This document shows positions 1 through 7,899 of a stretch of 64,000 nucleotides of DNA, one piece after another. The position numbers and the translations under genes were made by a program. Below the pieces are notes generated by a model. That model was not told where the DNA came from. It saw only the letters and a list, made by a program, of their open reading frames with translations, and searched no databases. Source of the DNA: Shewanella sp. Choline-02u-19 (lineage in GTDB: Bacteria; Pseudomonadota; Gammaproteobacteria; Enterobacterales; Shewanellaceae); contig NZ_PJBE01000013.1 of the NCBI RefSeq assembly GCF_002836205.1, forward strand, positions 1,984,001 to 2,048,000, read 5' to 3'. Positions within the stretch are counted from its first letter, which is position 1; every line of letters starts with the position of its first letter.

Positions 1-933
1 TACATCAGCGTCACTGGTTTCTGGATTAGCTTCCAAAGGGGTGTCACTGTCATTACGGCGACGGATAAACATCCAGAAAATCCCGAGCATAAGAAGCGCT
101 GGAACCACTGCACCGAAGATCAGCAACAAGGGGTTATCCATCAAAGAGCGCCAAAGTGTTGATGTTGGTTGCTCTTTTTCTTGACTCAGTAAATCAATCT
201 TTTCTTGCTTAGCAGTAACGTCACTCTTAAGCGCGTCATTTTCTAAATTTTTATCTTGCAACGCCTGCTTTAGCAGTGCGTTTTCTGCTTTCAACTCTGA
301 GATCTTTTCCTGAAAGGATTCAGTATCAGTTGAGCTGATGGTAATTTCATCTGTAGCCCGAGCCAATTCATCTGTCAGTGCTAAATTAAGCGCTTCTGCT
401 TGCTCAAGTTTATCACTGAGCGATTTAATTTCAGTGGGTGTTTTAATTGCTTTGATGACAGGTTTAGCTGTGGGTTTGACGGCGGGGGTAACCCGTTGCT
501 TAACTATGCTCTCGGTGGGTTTCTCTTTCGTTTGCGCCGTTGACAACCAACCACGATCGTTATATTCAGCACGTTTTTTAGCATCTGTTGTTGATACCTG
601 CTGCATGACGTCTTTTGACGGCACCAGTAAGATCATTCCGCGTTCTAAGCTATTATAATTCTTTCCGCTAAAGGCGTGAGGGTTAGCATCGAATAGTGCC
701 GACATCACTTGATAAACCGTTACGCTATTATCCGGTTTTACAGCCTGCGCGATACTCCAAAAGGTATCAGATGATGTAGTAGGACCATATTGTCGCTTGA
801 CCGACTGAACTTGGCCTTCAGGGCCGGTGATCTTTAATGATTCTGCGACTGCAAAATTAATCGAAGGGCCAATAGTTAAGACAGTTAAAACGACGGCAAA
901 AATGCCAACAAGATGTGAAGTGCGAAAATTCAT
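1..933 (-). CDS. fimV: FimV/HubP-family polar landmark protein, N-terminal part (3' end outside window)
   Basis: Reading the minus strand from the ATG at 933 gives 311 open codons that run off the window. The protein starts with a signal peptide (MNFRTSHLVGIFAVVLTVLT..., likely cut after FAVA). A FimV-type LysM-like domain follows at about residues 45-105 (SSDTFWSIAQAV, ALFDANPHAF, LERGMILLVPS). Next come a Pro/Lys/Thr-rich linker, a coiled coil at about 165-255 and one membrane segment near 276-297 followed by RRR. This is the known FimV/HubP layout; the missing part should be the long acidic cytoplasmic region. In Vibrio and Shewanella such proteins organise the flagellated cell pole. It lies downstream of asd on the same strand, behind a terminator, so it probably has its own promoter. 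The family call rests on domain order. Confidence 0.85.
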   Translation of the reverse strand, partial: MNFRTSHLVGIFAVVLTVLTIGPSINFAVAESLKITGPEGQVQSVKRQYGPTTSSDTFWSIAQAVKPDNSVTVYQVMSALFDANPHAFSGKNYNSLERGMILLVPSKDVMQQVSTTDAKKRAEYNDRGWLSTAQTKEKPTESIVKQRVTPAVKPTAKPVIKAIKTPTEIKSLSDKLEQAEALNLALTDELARATDEITISSTDTESFQEKISELKAENALLKQALQDKNLENDALKSDVTAKQEKIDLLSQEKEQPTSTLWRSLMDNPLLLIFGAVVPALLMLGIFWMFIRRRNDSDTPLEANPETSDADV

Positions 934-1054
934 CAATCCTTCCCTTTGAAGCGTAGGAGCCACTGTTTAGTGACAAGCTTTAGGCAATTGTATTTATTGA
1001 GATTACTATAAACTAGATTAAGTTGCCCTGCTACTGTTCACAACTCTAAAACAT

Positions 1055-1081
1055 AAAAAGCCCGCATAGTGCGGGCTTTTT
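1055..1081 (-). terminator. Rho-independent terminator after asd
   Basis: The inverted repeat AAAAGCCCGCA-tag-TGCGGGCTTTT is GC-rich and flanked by A and T runs, so it can end transcription in either direction. It lies between the asd stop and the fimV start, both on the minus strand. Confidence 0.88.
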
Positions 1082-1109
1082 AAACAATTATGTTCAATGC
1101 AGGATCAGA

Positions 1110-2126
1110 TTAATAATAATCTCTGATAAGCACTTCTGCAATTTGTACGCTGTTTAAGGCAGCGCCTTTACGAATATTATCAGAGACAACCCAAAGGTTT
1201 ATGCCATTGTCGTGAGAAATATCTTTTCTGACTCGACCAACATAAACAGGATCTGAGCCCGCACCATCGGTGACTGCAGTCGGATAATCTTCATCAGACT
1301 CAAACAGTTCAACGCCAGGAGCACCGCGCAACACTTCTTTAACCTCTTCAGCATCGACAGGTTGTAGTGTTTCAAGATGGATAGCTTCTGAGTGACCATA
1401 AAATACTGGTACGCGTACTGCTGTTGGGTTCACTACGATATTTTCATCACCGAAGATCTTTTGCGTTTCCCACACCATTTTCATCTCTTCTTTGGTGTAG
1501 CCATTGTCCATAAACTTATCAATTTGCGGCAATACGTTAAACGCAATTTGTTTTGAATAGGTTTTCGGTTCAACAGGCAGACCTTGCAGTAACTTAGAAC
1601 ACTGCGTCGCTAGCTCTTCTACTGACTTCTTACCTGAACCTGATACAGACTGATATGTCGCGACATTAATACGCGAGATCCCGAAAGCATCATGGATCGG
1701 TTTAAGTGCAACCAACATTTGAATCGTTGAACAGTTAGGATTCGCAATAATATTGCGATTTCTAAAGTCGGCAATCGCTTCTGGGTTAACTTCAGGGATA
1801 ACAAGTGGCACATCAATGTCATATCTAAAGTGCGATGTGTTATCGATAACAACACAGCCTTGCTCTGCAGCAATTGGCGCCCACTTTTCAGACACATCAC
1901 CACCCGCGGAGAAGAAACCGATCTGAGCTTTCGACCAATCAAAGGTATCCACGTCCAAAATTTCGACCTGTTTACCATGGAAGCTGACCGTATTACCGGC
2001 GCTGCGACTGCTGGCTAGAGGGTACAACTTTGCAACCGGAAAATTACGCTCTTCGAGGATCTCAATGATAACTTGACCCACTGCGCCCGATGCACCTAAT
2101 ACGACAACATTATATTCCTGCGACAT
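1110..2126 (-). CDS. asd: Aspartate-semialdehyde dehydrogenase
   Basis: This protein reduces aspartyl phosphate to aspartate semialdehyde with NADPH, the branch point to lysine/diaminopimelate, threonine and methionine. The 338-residue product has the N-terminal nucleotide-binding loop GASGAVGQ (residues 11-18) and the catalytic cysteine in NPNCSTIQM (Cys132). The C-terminal GHSEAIHLE segment is also typical of the family. I start it at the ATG at 2126 (MSQEYNVVVLG); the longer reading from 2168 would lie inside pdxB. AGGAG within the end of pdxB can serve as the ribosome site. Only 2 nt separate the pdxB stop from this ATG, so the two are translationally coupled. The sequence resembles the second Asd type (Usg-1-like group) of Shewanella and Vibrio; which paralogue dominates in vivo cannot be told here. 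Confidence 0.93.
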   Translation of the reverse strand: MSQEYNVVVLGASGAVGQVIIEILEERNFPVAKLYPLASSRSAGNTVSFHGKQVEILDVDTFDWSKAQIGFFSAGGDVSEKWAPIAAEQGCVVIDNTSHFRYDIDVPLVIPEVNPEAIADFRNRNIIANPNCSTIQMLVALKPIHDAFGISRINVATYQSVSGSGKKSVEELATQCSKLLQGLPVEPKTYSKQIAFNVLPQIDKFMDNGYTKEEMKMVWETQKIFGDENIVVNPTAVRVPVFYGHSEAIHLETLQPVDAEEVKEVLRGAPGVELFESDEDYPTAVTDGAGSDPVYVGRVRKDISHDNGINLWVVSDNIRKGAALNSVQIAEVLIRDYY

Positions 2127-2128
2127 AA

Positions 2129-3259
2129 TTACAGCCCGACTCCTGAAAACCCTAAATTGGATAACCAATTTACATTAGTTTGTCCCATATTGCTTACCTT
2201 TAATGCGCTAAATTCACGTCTATGCTTGTGATTTTTTCTCATATGATCAAACCCCAGGTTATTAAGAAAGTTTTTTCTGAATAACTCATCATCATCGCGC
2301 AAATCATATACAAATCTCGCCAGCTGTAATAACGCTCTTTCGGTAGCGATTTCAGTCACTGTCACTTGTTCACTCCACAATGCGGGTAACAAGGCGTCCA
2401 TCTTATTTTCACCCTTAATGTTTAGTACCTTAGCCACCTGCTGATACAGCATGTAAGTCCCACGCGCTTTACCCTCTAATGAGTAACCGGCAATGTGCGG
2501 GGTACAAAATTCGATATAAGGCACTAGCTCGGGCATTGGATGAGGTTCACCTTCCCACACATCAAGTACAACTTTTATGTCATCTCGTTGCTGTTTAAAC
2601 TTAAGTAACGCACGATTATCAATCACCTCACCGCGACAGCAGTTAAGCAGCCAAGTGTTTTCACGCAAACGATTTAAACGAGCCTCATCGAATAGATACC
2701 ATGTTTTATGTTCACCCGTTTTAGTAATCGGCGCATGCAAACTAATCACATCGCATTTATCAATGAGGAAGTTTAAAGAAACAAAACTGCGAGGGTCGCC
2801 TTTTGCTTCGAGTACAGGATCACAAAGCAATACTTCAATCCCATAAGCTTCTAGACACTTGGCAACGGCAGTACCGGTATTCCCTGCGCCAACAATCCCT
2901 ACCACTTTACCTTTTAAAGGACTTTTAAAGCGCTGGGCAAGTTCTAACATGGCTATAAAGGCAAACTCACCAACGGCAGTCGCATTGCAGCCAGGCGCAT
3001 TGGAGAATGGAATATTACGGCTGGCAAGGTAGTCTAAATCAATATGGTCAGTGCCAATTGTTGCGCTACCGACAAACTTAAGTTGGTTATTCCCTGCGAG
3101 TAATGCTTGATTCACCTGAGTAACCGAACGCACCAACAATATATCCACGTTATTAACTTGCTCTGCAGTTAACTCTCGGCCATTAACGGTTTCTATGTTG
3201 CCTAAATGGCCAAATAGCTGTTGAACATAAGGCATGTTTTCATCGGCAAGGATCTTCAT
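2129..3259 (-). CDS. pdxB: Erythronate-4-phosphate dehydrogenase
   Basis: PdxB oxidises 4-phospho-D-erythronate in the DXP-dependent pyridoxal 5'-phosphate pathway. The 376-residue protein is a D-2-hydroxyacid dehydrogenase. It has the NAD loop GIVGAGNTG (121-129) and the catalytic triad Arg209 (CCRGEVID), Glu237 (DVWEGEPHP) and His255 (TPHIAGYS), at nearly the same positions as in E. coli PdxB. The C-terminal 90 residues form the PdxB-specific dimerisation domain (DDDELFRKNFLNNLGFDHMRKNHKHRREF). The ATG at 3259 begins MKILADENMPY, the normal start. It is the first gene of the pdxB-asd pair; E. coli pdxB is likewise linked to an asd-like gene (usg). Confidence 0.95.
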   Translation of the reverse strand: MKILADENMPYVQQLFGHLGNIETVNGRELTAEQVNNVDILLVRSVTQVNQALLAGNNQLKFVGSATIGTDHIDLDYLASRNIPFSNAPGCNATAVGEFAFIAMLELAQRFKSPLKGKVVGIVGAGNTGTAVAKCLEAYGIEVLLCDPVLEAKGDPRSFVSLNFLIDKCDVISLHAPITKTGEHKTWYLFDEARLNRLRENTWLLNCCRGEVIDNRALLKFKQQRDDIKVVLDVWEGEPHPMPELVPYIEFCTPHIAGYSLEGKARGTYMLYQQVAKVLNIKGENKMDALLPALWSEQVTVTEIATERALLQLARFVYDLRDDDELFRKNFLNNLGFDHMRKNHKHRREFSALKVSNMGQTNVNWLSNLGFSGVGL

Positions 3260-3810
3260 AATGGTTCCTAAAACGTGTGCTGAATCCGTAAGGAGTGCAT
3301 TCTAGCAAGATGGTTGCAACTTGAATATCGAGCCGAAGGTATTTTCAGACATGTTTTACCAAAACCCTTAATTGACTGGTTTAGCTTATTCCCGATAGCC
3401 TTTCTCAGCTCAGTTACGTTACGCTCAGAAGGTTGACACAGAAAATCATAAGCATTACCAACACCCGAGAAAGTGACAACAAACACAGAAGGTTTGGTTT
3501 AGCCACGTTAAAAGGTTATTAATATCGTCATTATTCAAACTAAATATTAGGAGAGCTGCCGAACGGCTAAAAGGAGTCAACAGCACTGATAAAAATGCTA
3601 TTTTTCTGAGTCACACAGTAACGGCTCAACATCTGTAGTAATACAGTTACGCTGTCTATCTCTTTAACCTCGCTAAAGGGTAAAAATAGCAAAGCCGAAG
3701 GGGTAGCTCCGAACTTTCTATCTTAACGTTATACCGAAATAGAGAAGATGGCGAAATTAAATAGGTCATATCAGTATATGGCAATCTACAGCTTACTCAT
3801 TGTTTACTCG
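3260..3810. other. Spacer without a recognisable gene
   Basis: About 550 bases upstream of pdxB. Open frames are short and unconvincing, and no clear repeat or promoter stands out. It must contain the pdxB-asd promoter because pdxB is transcribed away from it. Confidence 0.5.
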
Positions 3811-3984
3811 CTATTTTTCTCTTTCTATTAGTGATATTTGTTTATCTATTTGGTCTGCTTCATAACTCAGTTGAGAATAACTTTTTATGTCTCCATTTCT
3901 TTGAGCATGCATAGCTTGTTCAAGTTTTATAGAGAGAAGTTTATTCAATTTTTTTGTTGGATTTGATTTAAATATAGAAAACAT
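3811..3984 (-). CDS. Small DUF6435-like protein
   Basis: Minus-strand frame from the ATG at 3984 to the TAG at 3811, encoding 57 residues that begin MFSIFKSNPTKKLNKLL and contain EQAMHAQRNGDIKSYSQLS. This matches the pattern I recall for the small DUF6435 proteins of marine bacteria: MFSxFKxxPTKKL, then a helix with KAMxAQRNGDIxxYxxL. The product should be a short soluble helical protein of unknown function, with no signal peptide or membrane segment. Its strand matches pdxB, but the distance suggests an independent transcript. The spacing of the conserved motifs makes a real gene likely despite its length. Confidence 0.72.
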   Translation of the reverse strand: MFSIFKSNPTKKLNKLLSIKLEQAMHAQRNGDIKSYSQLSYEADQIDKQISLIEREK

Positions 3985-4130
3985 TTACGAGTCTCAATCA
4001 GGTCTGTTAGTTCCCTATACGGCTAAATACCACTATTCGATTACTTTTCTTGCGAATTAACTCCCAACGAGCCGATTACGCTAGGAAATAAGGCGCGACT
4101 TGTTCCGAGTTTCGCTTGTTGACTAATCAA

Positions 4131-4180
4131 CTGATTGATTGGTTGGTTGACTGATTGATTGGTTGATTGGTTGATTGGTT
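4131..4180. repeat. Degenerate TTGATTGG tandem repeat
   Basis: The stretch is built of repeated 8-base TTGATTGG units with interspersed GACTGATTG variants. The period is not a multiple of three and no gene covers it, so it is best read as simple-sequence DNA. Confidence 0.75.
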
Positions 4181-4474
4181 CAATATACCTTAGCCACCCC
4201 AGATATCGCTTGCACAGTCTGAAGCTTTGGTGAAACATTCGCTATATGAGATAAAATTTGGATAGCACGGTAAAATATGCTGTGAACCTGTATTTCTTGG
4301 GATTTAACTTGTTATACATTCTTACACCTTAACTACAAACCCCCTTACAAGTGGCAACATAAGATTAAAAAGTTAGATTTGATACTTGCCATATTCCTTT
4401 ACAACATTTAAACCTACAAAAACATCCTCCGCCGACTTATCTTGCTAACATAACTCAAAAAACAGACAACTATC

Positions 4475-4505
4475 CTGACAGGGTGGCGCTCATATAAGCT
4501 ATAAT
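4475..4505 (+). promoter_or_regulatory. Possible sigma-70 promoter for the opine dehydrogenase-like gene
   Basis: CTGACA at 4475-4480 and a perfect TATAAT at 4500-4505 are separated by 19 bases, longer than the ideal 17. If used, the transcript leader would be about 300 nt and would contain the whole 16-bp repeat array. Weak prediction. Confidence 0.3.
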
Positions 4506-4594
4506 ATCCCCCGTAAAATCAACAACTCAATAGTTAAAATTCGTTGGTTAGCTTGATGACAATACTAATTAGTATCATAGAAGATTGATACATC

Positions 4595-4738
4595 CATGTT
4601 TCCACATCTCCATGTTTCCACATCTCCATGTTTCCACATCTCCATGTTTCCACATCTCCATGTTTCCACATCTCCATGTTTCCACATCTCCATGTTTCCA
4701 CATCTCCATGTTTCCACATCTCCATGCTTTCATATTTC
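4595..4738. repeat. 16-bp tandem repeat, 8 exact copies plus one degenerate
   Basis: CATGTTTCCACATCTC is repeated head-to-tail at 4595, 4611, 4627, 4643, 4659, 4675, 4691 and 4707 without a single difference. A ninth copy at 4723 is degenerate. The period is not divisible by three, so open frames across it on either strand are by-products. The array ends 72 bases before the ATG of the opine dehydrogenase-like gene and is therefore probably in its leader or promoter region. Exact copies suggest recent slippage and possible length polymorphism. Confidence 0.95.
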
Positions 4739-4810
4739 CAAGGGCTTATATTTTCAAGAGGCTTAAATTTAATAACATCTTGAATAAAAACATAAAGACA
4801 AAGGAATAAA

Positions 4811-5983
4811 ATGAAAATCACCATAGTTGGAGCAGGCAATGCAGGTTCTGCTTGTGCGTTTATGGCTGCTGAGGCAGGACATAAAGTAACACTACTGAAA
4901 ACTTCGAATCGTATTACTCATGATGATCATTTTGAAGCAATGGTCAAAAACAAGGGCATATACTGTATCGATAACACCAAAAATGGCCATTTTACCGATA
5001 GCGCTGATGATGCCGAAAAAACTTTTCAACCACTGGAATTGATTACTCGAGATCCCAAAGAAGCGATTAACGGAGCTGATGTTGTAATGGTTTTTATTCA
5101 AACCACATACCATCCAGCTTTAGCAGAAAGAATCGCAAAGTATTTTCAGGATGATCAGCTTGTTATCTTAATACCTGGATACGCTGGTAGTATCTTTTAT
5201 AAAAAATATTGCACCAATAACCCTATCTTTGCCGAAGGAGAATCGACTCCTAACGATGCAAGAATTGTTGCACCTGGCACAGTGAAAGTCTTGTTCAAAA
5301 ATGCTAGAAACTCACTATCGTTTTTCCCCGCCACAAGAACAGCTGAAGGCATGACCATAGCATCGCGCTTATTCCCGGCCTACGACATTGAAATGAACAG
5401 CGTTCGAAAGCATATATTTGAATCAGCACTGCATAATCCCAATATCATTGTTCACACAATAGGCTTGTATGTGATGTATCCAATGCTTGAGTATTGTGCA
5501 AAACATCATCCTGATGAAGTCCCCTATATGTACCGGGATGCGCTTTCAACTGAAATGGCATGGTTGATGATTGACAAATTAGACGCTGAAAAAATGGCGG
5601 TGTTAACAGCCTTGGGCTGTGAACCTATCCCCTATCTAAAAGCCTGTTTATTTAGGAATGAAGAAGATCTTAACCAAAATCCTAAAGCCGTTTTTGAAAG
5701 TTATAAAATTTCATCGCCTCCTGGACCGTATAGTTTCGATAACCGCTACGTAACTGAAGATGTGCCTATGGGGCTAGTTTTGTTATCATCATTAGGTGAC
5801 AAATTAGGGATTAATATGCCTGAATGTAACCGTTTGATTGAGATGTGTGGCGGAATTTTAACAAGAGACTTTTTTGCAGAAGGCAGAACATTAGCATCAC
5901 TCGGGCTTGATGAACTATCAAAAGAGGATCTGTTAAACTTTGTCATTGGAGATGTGCTGCCAACCAAAAAACTCATCGCGTAA
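4811..5983 (+). CDS. Opine (octopine/nopaline) dehydrogenase-family protein
   Basis: The 390-residue protein opens with a Rossmann loop, VGAGNAGSA (about residues 5-13), for NAD(P). A 6-phosphogluconate-dehydrogenase-like helical domain follows, with ALHNPNIIVHTIG in the middle, the Asn-Pro and His pattern seen in the octopine/nopaline dehydrogenase family. Such enzymes reductively couple an amino acid to a 2-oxo acid; in bacteria some make metallophore opines. No nicotianamine synthase-like gene or opine exporter is next to it, so the substrate is open. AAGGAATAAA before the ATG at 4811 is a good ribosome site. The gene stands alone between the 16-bp repeat array and a strong hairpin. Family moderately sure, reaction unknown. 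Confidence 0.75.
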   Translation: MKITIVGAGNAGSACAFMAAEAGHKVTLLKTSNRITHDDHFEAMVKNKGIYCIDNTKNGHFTDSADDAEKTFQPLELITRDPKEAINGADVVMVFIQTTYHPALAERIAKYFQDDQLVILIPGYAGSIFYKKYCTNNPIFAEGESTPNDARIVAPGTVKVLFKNARNSLSFFPATRTAEGMTIASRLFPAYDIEMNSVRKHIFESALHNPNIIVHTIGLYVMYPMLEYCAKHHPDEVPYMYRDALSTEMAWLMIDKLDAEKMAVLTALGCEPIPYLKACLFRNEEDLNQNPKAVFESYKISSPPGPYSFDNRYVTEDVPMGLVLLSSLGDKLGINMPECNRLIEMCGGILTRDFFAEGRTLASLGLDELSKEDLLNFVIGDVLPTKKLIA

Positions 5984-6030
5984 TGACCAAGAGTGAAGTG
6001 TCACCCACATAGATTGTATCTTCGCTCAGT

Positions 6031-6064
6031 GCCACTCATCCAAAGCATACTTTGGATGAGTGGC
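6031..6064 (+). terminator. Perfect 15-bp hairpin after the opine dehydrogenase-like gene
   Basis: GCCACTCATCCAAAG and its exact complement are separated by a 4-base loop (cata), 47 bases after the stop codon. There is no real T run behind it, so it may be a weak terminator, an mRNA-stabilising stem or a remnant of a mobile repeat. Confidence 0.5.
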
Positions 6065-6411
6065 AGGTTTCAAGAAGGCTGCCGTAAATGAGTCAGCACC
6101 GCATGTCATAAGCAGTTTACAGCGCACTAAGATTAACCATCTTACTGGGTGCTAAATTTCGAGCCTCTTCATATGAGCAATTCAATATCAACAACAGCGT
6201 AATGGTAGATTATTGAGGACGTCAGTCAAGTATTCATCTCATATGCACTGTTGGCTCATTGCTCGCATCGTTGATGCATTAGACACTATACTGGCCGTTA
6301 GTCTTACTCGGTTTATGGATAGACGACGAGGACAACGTGTTAGCAAGTCCAATGAGATTGGACATCGCAATAATGAACGACTGCTTGTTGAGTTTCATAA
6401 AAGTCGGATAC

Positions 6412-6439
6412 AAAAAAAGGAAGCCTAAGCTTCCTTTTT
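6412..6439 (-). terminator. Rho-independent terminator after fabB
   Basis: GGAAGC-ctaa-GCTTCC is flanked by A7 and T5. On the minus strand it lies just past the fabB stop and ends in a T run. Confidence 0.85.
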
Positions 6440-6456
6440 AGATGACAACCATTGGC

Positions 6457-7668
6457 TTACTTATACTTTCGCATAACCAAAGTTGCGTTTGTGCCACCAA
6501 AACCAAAGCTGTTACTCATCACAGTGTTCAGCTCAGCTTCACGGTATTCAGTCACTACTGGCATACCAGCTGCTTTTTCGTCTAGGGTATCGATATTGAT
6601 GCTTGGTGCAATAAAGCCTTCTTCCATCATGATCATACTGTAGATAGCCTCATGAGCACCCGCAGCACCGAGTGCATGACCAGTCAAAGACTTAGTTGAT
6701 GCAATTGGAGGTAAATCTTCACCAAATGTTTCACGTAATGCTTCAAGCTCACGCATATCACCAACAGGCGTTGAAGTGCCGTGTGTGTTGATATAATCGA
6801 TTGGGGTATCAACATCAGCTAAAGCCATCTGCATACAACGTACAGCGCCCTCACCTGATGGAGCAACCATGTCATAACCATCTGATGATGCGCCATAACC
6901 AACAATTTCTGCGTATATTTTTGCACCACGTGCAAGCGCGTGTTCTAGCTCTTCAACGACAACGATTCCGCCGCCACCAGAGATAACAAAACCATCGCGG
7001 TCTGCGTCATATGTGCGTGACGCTTTCTCAGGTGTATCATTGTACTTAGTTGACAATGCACCCATCGCGTCGAAGCCCATTGTCAGCGTCCAATCGACCT
7101 CTTCTGAGCCACCAGCAAACACCATGTCTTGCTTACCCATTTGGATAAGCTCAGCCGCATGGCCAATACAATGTGCGCTAGTTGCACAAGCAGAACTAAT
7201 TGAATAGTTCATGCCTTTAATTTTAAATGGTGTTGCAAGACAAGCACTTGCTGTGCTCGACATGATGCGCGGCACAATATACGGCCCAACGCGCTTCACA
7301 CCTTTTTCTCGCAAAATATCAGCTGCTTGTACTTGGTTGGCTGAAGATGCTCCACCCGTACCCGCAATAATACCGACCCGAGGATCTGAATATTGTTCTT
7401 CAGTTAGACCCGCATCTTTAATCGCTTCTGCCATTGCAATATAAGCGTATGCCGCAGCATTGCCCATAAAACGAAGTGCTTTACGATCAATGTGCTCTTT
7501 AGGATCTAACTTGATATCGCCCCAAACATGGCTGCGCAGCTTCATTTCTTCAAACTGATCGGAGTGAGTAATACCACTACGACCCGCTTTCAATGATTCA
7601 GTGACTTCTTGCTTGTTATTACCGATGCTTGAGACAACGCCAAGTCCGGTGATCACGACTCTTTTCAT
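6457..7668 (-). CDS. fabB: 3-oxoacyl-ACP synthase I
   Basis: FabB elongates acyl-ACP with malonyl-ACP and is needed for unsaturated fatty acids. The 403-residue protein carries the nucleophile Cys161 in SISSACATSAHCIGHA and the two catalytic histidines in INTHGTSTPVGD and KSLTGHALGAAGAHEA. The C-terminal glycine-rich NSFGFGGTNATLVM is also present. Length and the MKRVVITGLGVVS start match E. coli FabB. It is a single-gene unit ending in its own terminator and is divergent from mnmC, the same neighbour pair as in E. coli. Confidence 0.96.
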   Translation of the reverse strand: MKRVVITGLGVVSSIGNNKQEVTESLKAGRSGITHSDQFEEMKLRSHVWGDIKLDPKEHIDRKALRFMGNAAAYAYIAMAEAIKDAGLTEEQYSDPRVGIIAGTGGASSANQVQAADILREKGVKRVGPYIVPRIMSSTASACLATPFKIKGMNYSISSACATSAHCIGHAAELIQMGKQDMVFAGGSEEVDWTLTMGFDAMGALSTKYNDTPEKASRTYDADRDGFVISGGGGIVVVEELEHALARGAKIYAEIVGYGASSDGYDMVAPSGEGAVRCMQMALADVDTPIDYINTHGTSTPVGDMRELEALRETFGEDLPPIASTKSLTGHALGAAGAHEAIYSMIMMEEGFIAPSINIDTLDEKAAGMPVVTEYREAELNTVMSNSFGFGGTNATLVMRKYK

Positions 7669-7899
7669 TATTAATGATCCATTCTATACAGGTAGTACCC
7701 ATTTTGCTGAGCCAATGGTAGCGCTTTTATTCCATTTAAGTGGTCAGCTTTCCATAAAGAACACAAAAATAATGCCTAATATGGGATATTGAGTAAAATC
7801 CTTGCCTAAATTGTAGGATTAAAATGTACAATTTAACCCTAGTTCAGCAAATCCTACCCTGTTTTTATGAGGGTTTAATTTAACATTAAAGACGTAATC

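Noticed and set aside
2127..2168. Upstream start for asd inside pdxB
   Set aside because: The added residues translate pdxB in another frame and are not conserved; the ATG at 2126 begins the canonical MSQEYNVVVLG.
3268..3486. 72-residue minus-strand frame upstream of pdxB
   Set aside because: No family, weak start and odd composition; probably spurious, although a remnant of an older gene cannot be excluded.
4041..4238. Minus-strand frame with NQSTNQSVNQPINQ
   Set aside because: It translates the TTGATTGG simple repeat and has no support as a gene.
4534..4839. Open frames on both strands across the 16-bp tandem repeat
   Set aside because: They arise from the repeat itself (16-residue periodic peptides in several frames) and have no ribosome site or conserved sequence.
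6213..6428. 71-residue plus-strand frame between the opine dehydrogenase-like gene and fabB
   Set aside because: TTG start without a ribosome site; runs into the fabB terminator.
7738..7754. FadR-like site upstream of fabB
   Set aside because: Only the left half (AAGTGGTC) matches; the right half does not.
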